Shown here in pieces: positions 26,005 to 31,194 of a stretch of DNA of 31,194 nucleotides. The notes beneath the pieces are model-generated. The model was given only the letters and a program-made list of their open reading frames with translations, was not told where the DNA came from and ran no database searches. The DNA is from Seminavis robusta (lineage: Eukaryota > Bacillariophyta > Bacillariophyceae > Naviculales > Naviculaceae): contig CAICTM010001342.1 in the NCBI GenBank assembly GCA_903772945.1, positions 1-31,194 of the forward strand. The letters are read 5' to 3'. How positions within the stretch are numbered: position 1 is the stretch's first letter; each line of letters opens with the position of its first letter. Made by a program: the position numbers and the translations under genes.

Positions 26005-27016
26005 CTAGCTGGCTAGGCCATATCCAGTATTACAGCAGTTATTACAGCAATATCAGTACCGATATTCACTGGGTGGTATTGTGAAACTGGATACTAGCCA
26101 GCTAGAGCTAGAGGCTAGAGTACTCTGTATGACACATGGGCTGGTGGCTGGAGGGCATTAAATTTTGGTTTCAAGTGTGAAGGTTGCCGGTACAGTATCA
26201 TAGTAGAGGATAGAGGAGGTCATCGTTTAGATGTATTGTGAGGGACCACCCAGCGAAAGAAGGGCAATGCTTTTTTGTTCACTTTACGTTCCCATTCCCA
26301 GTCATTATGGTTCTTGTGGCTTGTGCAGCTCTTGTAGCTGTTCTTGTCCAGCTGATTGCAGCGTCGGCAACAGAACTCTGATGAGGCTATCTTGTACTCT
26401 GGAGTTGCGGGAATACCTATTTTTCATTTTCCCTTGGGAAGGTACAATTTCTTTCTTTTGAAAGAAAACCACACTGGGAACCGGACTGAAATCAGAAGAA
26501 TGAACCAGGCATGGCTCAAAGTGGAAGATGCACAAAGAACTGCTCCAAAAGCTCATTCCCACAACTCCCCCAACTTTTCTGCGTGGAATGGCTGCGCTAG
26601 TATTCGGTCGACGGGATGAAGGCAATTGGAGAAACCACTGAAAAGATGGAGATACCTACCAGCGGTACAAGAGCACCCTGGAATGGTGGAGGGGTGGATG
26701 GGTGGATGGGGGAGAGGCCAAACACTGAGCGGCACCTCGGAAAAAGAAGCTAGCTACCTCCTCCTTGTGGCGACATTTTGGTCCAAACAGACCGCAATGT
26801 AGAGAATGAGCCGGAAAACAGTGCATTCGGAAGAAACATTCTCACTGACTTTTATAGGGGCTCCATCGTTGGATGCATGGATGCCAGTACGATGGAAAGT
26901 GAGTGTTGTCTTCACCTGTATGGACATGAATATGGTAACAGTTACACTCGTACACTCGTACTAACGAGTAAGTCAAGACCAAGCAGGCTGTACGGTGACA
27001 TCCGAGTTGAATCAGA
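26005..27016. other. Non-coding stretch
   Basis: No supported gene. The open frames at 26231-26461, 26356-26619 (plus) and 26625-26305 (minus) overlap one another and have no family pattern. The stretch is rich in ctagctag and ggtggatggg-type words. Confidence 0.45.
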
Positions 27017-27481
27017 CTAAGTGCCCTTCAATGGCTCCTCCAATTGCCTTGACAAGCAAAGGGGACAAGATGCAAAATTGAAGTACATGTAGTAAAATTG
27101 ATATTTCGAAAACCAGCTGGGCAGTTGAACTCTACTAATCAAGCAAAACTTGCCAATCGGCGCATACTGGTAGTGATGCAACCGGCCTCCATTTGCGTGG
27201 GTTACAAGGCTAAGCGGTGCCGACCGGTGTAAGGAAAGGTTGTGGGCTGCGGTATCTTGGCAAGCCATAAATCCAACGGGGCTAGCTAGAGAGCCACCTT
27301 CTTGGCGTTGGCTGTTCAGCCAAGAGTTCAATGAGAAAGATGAATGATCGAAAGAAGTAACGAGAGGCAAGCCCCCTTTTGCAAAGATGAATGATCGAAA
27401 GAAGTAACGAGAGGCAAGCCCCCTTTTACATGTCGCCTCTCTAGGCTTTTCGAAGCAGCAATACTGCAATTGCTCTGGCAC
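27017..27481 (-). CDS. Doubtful hypothetical ORF (154 aa) containing a tandem duplication
   Basis: A 154-codon minus frame exists, rich in Ser, Phe and Leu ('RGLASRYFFRSFIFAKGGLP', 'SCPLCLSRQLEE'). Part of it is created by the 45-bp duplication at 27336-27427; the 47-bp period changes frame between copies. No family is recognised and no good start context is visible. It is listed only because of its length. Confidence 0.2.
   Translation of the reverse strand: MPEQLQYCCFEKPREATCKRGLASRYFFRSFIFAKGGLPLVTSFDHSSFSLNSWLNSQRQEGGSLASPVGFMACQDTAAHNLSLHRSAPLSLVTHANGGRLHHYQYAPIGKFCLISRVQLPSWFSKYQFYYMYFNFASCPLCLSRQLEEPLKGT
27336..27427. repeat. 45-bp direct duplication (period 47 bp)
   Basis: Identical 45-bp units starting aaagatgaatgatcg and ending gcaagccccctttt are at 27336-27380 and 27383-27427, separated by gc. 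The perfect identity suggests a recent duplication. Confidence 0.92.
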
Positions 27482-28004
27482 AATCAGGCTCTAGCTAGAG
27501 TCACTGTACTTTAGCTTGGGGCGACAAGAGCTCAGCGAAAAGCGGCGGCTAGCTATCTAGGGAAATAGATGACTGCTTGGAGTGGGATCAATTCTTGGCG
27601 ACAATGAAGGCAGAGCTCGTTTCAATGCCCACGATCGAATAGGCCTACATCGATGCATGTTCCTCCATGTGCAACAGGTTGTTGCTGATTCGGAACCCAG
27701 GCCACTGTGCTTGAACACTGAGTCCCAGAATAAATGATCATATTAGTCTTCGGTTGCTCACTTGCTTTCTTGTCACGTAGCCTTTGATGCAAGAGATCAT
27801 TTGACTTGACTTTTCCAGGTCATAGATCCAAACTTGAAGATTAGGGAAGCAGGCTCTCAACCAAAGAGGGAGCAACACCTGACCACGGTGCTACAGCCAA
27901 TCAAATGCAACAAAAGTTCGTTTACTATTATTACTATATTTTAAAACATACATCATGATCTGCTCGACGACTTTTGATCTCCTGGGGACGATGGTTACAA
28001 TGGT
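27482..28004. other. Non-coding stretch, 3' flank of the GGCT-like gene
   Basis: No open frame of note. AT-rich sequence near 27925-27955 (attattactatattttaaaa) may hold the polyadenylation region of the minus-strand gene that ends at 28005. Confidence 0.45.
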
Positions 28005-28856
28005 TCAGCTTTTACCATCATACGAACCAATGACTTGGTAGTATTTGATGTCATGGTTTGTCTTCATGAAACGGTAATGTCTATCCTCGATGTATGCGCT
28101 CAGCTCTGGAGTACAATCTTTCATGTCCTTGATACAGCCAAGTTTTATATCCAATGCGATTTGCGACATGCCCACTTCAAAATGATGTCCGTACTTTTGG
28201 ACCATGTTGAAGAAGAAATTGCGGTGCTCATGGTCTAGCGGATACGATATTCGAATGACCTTTCCATTCAAGCATACCAGCAGGCTTCCGTCGTTAGGTT
28301 GATTGGGAAATTTGGTAAAGCGTTTCCCTACCGGTGGATCTGCAAAGGACAGATATTGGCTGGGGAACGTTCTGGGTTGACGGTCGTGGTCTTTGAGGAA
28401 CTGGATATAATTGGGGTCGACGCCAAAATGCTCGGCACCTGCAATAAGAATCTCCAAATACCGTTCATGCGGTGGTTTGTTTTCTTCCTCCTTGTTTGCG
28501 CCTTCTGGTCTGCAGTAGACCGTGACGTCCACCAGTTCATTTGTAGTAGAACAGTCCTTCCCGTACGGTCTCGCCTTGCCCAATCGTCGAATGTACCCTG
28601 CTTCGATTTTGTCTAGTTCTCTCATTTCCTCTATGCTGACAAGATGCATCACTCCGTGCAACGAGTCTCCTGGAGATGGAATGGCTTCGGCAAACCCTTG
28701 GCAGCTAAAGAATCCCAAACGGTAATCGAGGAGCTCAGCTGCTTGGCTCTGCTTCGGATGAAAGCCTCGTACTTCATAGGATTGGGGTAGCATCATGGAG
28801 CCTATTGCCAGATACCAGACATAGCCGTCCAAGGCGGCAGCGTTATAGTTGCACAT
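28005..28856 (-). CDS. Gamma-glutamylcyclotransferase-like (GGCT/AIG2 fold) protein, 283 aa
   Basis: An intact 283-codon frame starts at ATG 28856 in good context (ccaccATG). Residues 14-22 'WYLAIGSMM' match the Y-x-A-Y-G-S-N-M loop of the GGCT/AIG2 superfamily, in which the Gly-Ser loop binds the gamma-glutamyl group. Residues 54-70 'GFAEAIPSPGDSLHGVM' and 79-89 'RELDKIEAGYI' match the second half of the fold. Glu85 is the likely catalytic acid. Such enzymes release 5-oxoproline from gamma-glutamyl amino acids or glutathione-type peptides. The exact substrate cannot be told. Residues about 170-283 form a C-terminal extension not part of the core, with 'SLLVCLNGKVIRISYPLDHE'. No targeting peptide was seen, so it is probably cytosolic. 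A (GTT)10 run (AAC/CAA in the mRNA) lies four bases upstream of the start codon. Confidence 0.78.
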   Translation of the reverse strand: MCNYNAAALDGYVWYLAIGSMMLPQSYEVRGFHPKQSQAAELLDYRLGFFSCQGFAEAIPSPGDSLHGVMHLVSIEEMRELDKIEAGYIRRLGKARPYGKDCSTTNELVDVTVYCRPEGANKEEENKPPHERYLEILIAGAEHFGVDPNYIQFLKDHDRQPRTFPSQYLSFADPPVGKRFTKFPNQPNDGSLLVCLNGKVIRISYPLDHEHRNFFFNMVQKYGHHFEVGMSQIALDIKLGCIKDMKDCTPELSAYIEDRHYRFMKTNHDIKYYQVIGSYDGKS

Positions 28857-28860
28857 GGTG

Positions 28861-28890
28861 GTTGTTGTTGTTGTTGTTGTTGTTGTTGTT
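28861..28890. repeat. (GTT)10 microsatellite at the start of the GGCT-like gene
   Basis: Ten perfect gtt units lie immediately upstream of the minus-strand start codon. In the transcript this is an (AAC)10, i.e. CAA-type, unstructured leader. Such a run is prone to length change. Confidence 0.95.
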
Positions 28891-29507
28891 ACTGCTGTAA
28901 ATTTTAAGTTCTTTCCCTAACAAGGATGTGTACCAGGTAGCGGGGAAGCAACACCATCATGCTGGGTCGCGTCGTCGGAGAGCTGCAAATTTGCACATCA
29001 CCGTGTGATCCTCAAAGGGAAGTACCACCGGTGTGTGGCAGTGATGTCATCGCTCCCACAAAGCGGCCTGAGGTTGGCAGCAAGCCGGAAGAGCTGTAAT
29101 GTTTAAGGAACGCAGAGCTCAAAAGAAGTGTGACCGCACCGGTTCTTTCACACGACCAAAAGGAACCAGTTTGTGCGGGAGGCGCAAATACCATGGTACC
29201 AGGTACCAAGGCTCACTCTCCACGCAGCTCTCACACGCAGAATGAGCCTCCGTCGAATGGACCCGAGAGCTGAAAATTGACGGATTTTCGTGTGGCCAGG
29301 GTGACGTTGTGTTGGATTGAAATCATCAAGTTGCCGATCATTCATGTGAAATTCCACAATCAGCCATTTCAGTAATAATATAATCAAAATGAGGGATGAA
29401 AAAGTCACACAACCGAAAAGTTAACCCAGAGTAAAGCCTGTGTTTTAGCGATTCCCCAGTTTGTGAGTAAACTTACTTAGTTCAGTCACTTTTGCTAAAA
29501 TCGTATA
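28891..29507. other. Intergenic stretch between two divergent genes
   Basis: The GGCT-like gene reads left and the VEP[FY]L-repeat gene reads right, so this 617-bp stretch probably holds both promoters. It contains accatggtaccaggtacc (near 29190-29208, nested palindromes). No defined TATA or initiator element can be called with confidence. Confidence 0.4.
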
Positions 29508-30410
29508 ATGATGAGGGCTTGTTTGTTGTCGCTGTTCTTGGCAGTTACAATCTCGTCCGCAATGGCAGGGAGGCATGTGTTGAGCGTGGAACCGTACCTG
29601 GCAGAATGGTGCGTTGACCAGTTTCCTGACCAACTCAGCGGTAGCTGGAGTGGGCAAGCCATGGCAGCCATGATTCGAGATCGCAGCTATGCGCTCGTGG
29701 AGCCATTTCTTGGCCAATCCTGCTTTGATATCTACGGCAACAAACATCTGAAAGATCAGAAACGTGAAGAGACGAAGAGACTCTACGGAAGATGCATCAA
29801 AAAGACAAGCACATTCAAGTAGAACCGTTTTTGGAAAGTTGGGGAGAGAAGGCCATGCTGTCCACTCCAGGGGGGCTTACTATTCCTGAAGTCGAGACCT
29901 ATATCGCAGAGTGGTGCGTCCAAGGTCAGTTTCATCGGCTATTTCACAAGAACGAAAGGGAAGAAGAATTGGACCATGTCAAAAGGTTTTCGGTCAAAAT
30001 CGAAAGTCGCACTGGGGCGGTGGTGTTTTGCACAGTTTCCCAACGAACTCGGCAACCTCGACGAGGGCTACTACGCCAATCAGTTGAAATATGATCACAT
30101 TAGTGTGGAAGACTATTTACTCAGCCAAGTGTGAGATTGCCAACTATCACATGCGAAGTGCTCCTACCACACAAAACGAAAAGTCAAATCTTCATGGGCC
30201 TCAATGGTTCCTTTGCTCCTGTACATAATGGGAGCCGTCGTTGGGTGGGTTTACATCAAGAAGAATCCTCACGTCATGCCGGAAGTACAGCAACGACTTC
30301 AACAGCTCTTTCCGCCAAAGCAAACGCCTCTCAATGAGGTTGGATTTAACGACTACGGCCCGCTGTCGGACGCCCCACCACAAGCCACAGTACCGGTACC
30401 GGTAGCTTAG
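29508..30410 (+). pseudogene. Secreted/type I membrane VEP[FY]L-repeat protein, broken by frameshifts and a stop
   Basis: ATG 29508 opens a clear signal peptide ('MMRACLLSLFLAVTISSAMA'). A first repeat unit 'VEPYLAEWCVDQFPDQLSG' and then 'YALVEPFLGQSCFD' follow, to a stop at 29820-29822. One frame over (from 29792) the repeats continue: 'KDKHIQVEPFLESWGEKAM' and 'EVETYIAEWCVQ'. From about 29977 the first frame resumes with 'RWCFAQFPNELGNLDEGYY' and 'DHISVEDYLLSQ', to TGA at 30132-30134. It then continues through a membrane helix ('MVPLLLYIMGAVVGWVYI') and a cytosolic Pro-rich tail ending 'VPVPVA' at 30410. The units share a W-C-x3-F-P-[DN]-[QE]-L core followed by V-E-[PD]-[FY]-L. The whole looks like one ancestral precursor with two opposite frame changes and one stop. 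Intron explanations were tried and none kept the repeat in register. Function unknown; secretory pathway or cell surface inferred. Confidence 0.5.
30391..30404. repeat. taccggtaccggta palindrome at the 3' end of the repeat-protein gene
   Basis: Two overlapping taccggta cores (30391-30404) encode the Val-Pro repeats at the C-terminus of the preceding frame. The same palindromic word occurs at 23151-23171. Confidence 0.85.
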
Positions 30411-31194
30411 TAGAAGTTGAGTGTTGTGTCCAGTCGACTCGCCTCGACTCTATACTAGTATCAACGCTGAATGTTTTCAGCCATCTAGCTAGAAAGTAGC
30501 GCAAAGCAAGCACTTCTTAGAGATCACTTTGTTTTCAGACGGAGGTCAAAACCGCAGATCACTGTCCTGCCTCTGAGCTGCAGCCGTATTGTGGATGTTG
30601 TCATCTTCAATGGAGAGCAAGCAAATCCAAGCTCGAGGGTCGTCAATGGCCCCAGATCAGCAAGCCGTGGGAGAAATACGGAGCCAGAACACTGCAACGA
30701 AGGGTTGCATCCATGCAGGTCGGTGCAAATGGCCAGAACAATCAGGACAGCCCAAGCTAGCAAGGACTGAACTCGTGGATTGTCTTCGTGACTGATCAAA
30801 CCTGAAAGGTACGTCATAGGACATAGGGGCCGTGCTCTCGCTGAACATTCATCGCGTTCGCATGTTCGGATCCACGTTGCTGGGTGCTGGGTACGAGACC
30901 ATGGCTTCTGGCTTGACACCTCGGATCCTACAGTATCCGGTACATGTACAGTACTGGTACCAGCACCTCACCAGTCAAGTTGTCTGTAAGCGCCTCACTC
31001 ACAATTAAGATAAATAGGTTTAGGATACCCAGTCCTCAACAACTTTACAAAAAATGTTAACCTGGAAAATGGGTTCCAGCAAGATAAGCTACGAGTACGA
31101 GGTCTCAAATCCTAGCTAACATTATGTGGGGACGGAATGCAGCTAGTACCCACTATCTTTGACATCACCATCTACATCGGAGTGCCTTCTCTAC
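30411..31194. other. Non-coding stretch to the window end
   Basis: No supported gene. The open frames at 30589-30795 (plus) and 30919-30524 (minus) are antiparallel over the same bases and show no family pattern. The stretch contains gtacatgtacagtactggtacc (about 30940-30961), a cluster of gtac palindromes. Confidence 0.45.

Noticed and set aside
29740..29985. Introns as the explanation for the frame changes in the VEP[FY]L gene
   Set aside because: Candidate GT...AG pairs (for example gtgaagag to cggaag, about 34 bases, or gtcagt to gcacag) are too short or put the following repeat out of register.
30524..30919. 131-codon minus-strand frame with a Leu/Ile-rich stretch
   Set aside because: It has no ATG context of note, no family pattern, and a plus-strand frame over the same bases. 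Not supported as a gene.

Overview
The window reads as nuclear DNA of a diatom, most likely a pennate one. The evidence is the mix of diatom-style Copia (CoDi-like) pol fragments, a diatom-type non-LTR retrotransposon, and short intron-poor genes that resemble diatom-restricted families: a 'WFSKSEVKAFRQEA' protein, a TPR-like protein and a GGCT-like protein. The frequent 'ctagctag' and 'taccggta' words fit as well. No bacterial gene organisation is visible. All family calls were made by eye from translated sequence; no database search was run.

Left part (1-7300) is a graveyard of mobile elements. A decayed Ty1/Copia element lies mainly on the minus strand: gag with an RGG tract and a Cys/His cluster at about 5250-4290, a linker at about 2160-1310, and reverse transcriptase plus RNase H at about 1306-1. 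The RNase H runs off the left edge. Its protease-integrase part (2162-3850) lies on the plus strand, as if the middle of the element had been inverted. A truncated, frameshifted protein kinase C-terminus follows on the minus strand (7303-6711). It abuts a small one-helix membrane protein reading frame on the plus strand.

Middle part (7582-18018) is one older, already broken gene of unknown function, split by a large and nearly intact LINE. The LINE spans 7828-16880 (9053 bp) and is flanked by a perfect 18-bp target-site duplication. It has a 99-bp 5' leader, an 858-codon ORF1, and a very long ORF2 carrying an APE-type endonuclease, reverse transcriptase, RNase H and a CCHC motif. ORF2 has no usable ATG before its endonuclease. 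Its frame is open back into the end of ORF1, which suggests +1 frameshifting or reinitiation. ORF2 is cut by a 428-bp TG...CA insertion with 4-bp duplications, best read as a solo LTR. Removing it restores the frame exactly. So three layers are stacked: gene, then LINE, then LTR.

Right part (18055-31194) starts with a degenerate minus-strand gene convergent with the split gene. Next comes a broken RusA-type Holliday-junction resolvase, unexpected in a eukaryotic nuclear genome. Ordinary small genes follow: a diatom WFSKSEVKAF-type protein (22126-22644), a TPR-like protein (25355-24720) and a gamma-glutamylcyclotransferase-like protein (28856-28005). The last gene locus (29508-30410) encodes a signal-peptide, VEP[FY]L-repeat, single-pass membrane protein broken across frames. 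Long stretches between these hold only short tandem repeats and palindromes.
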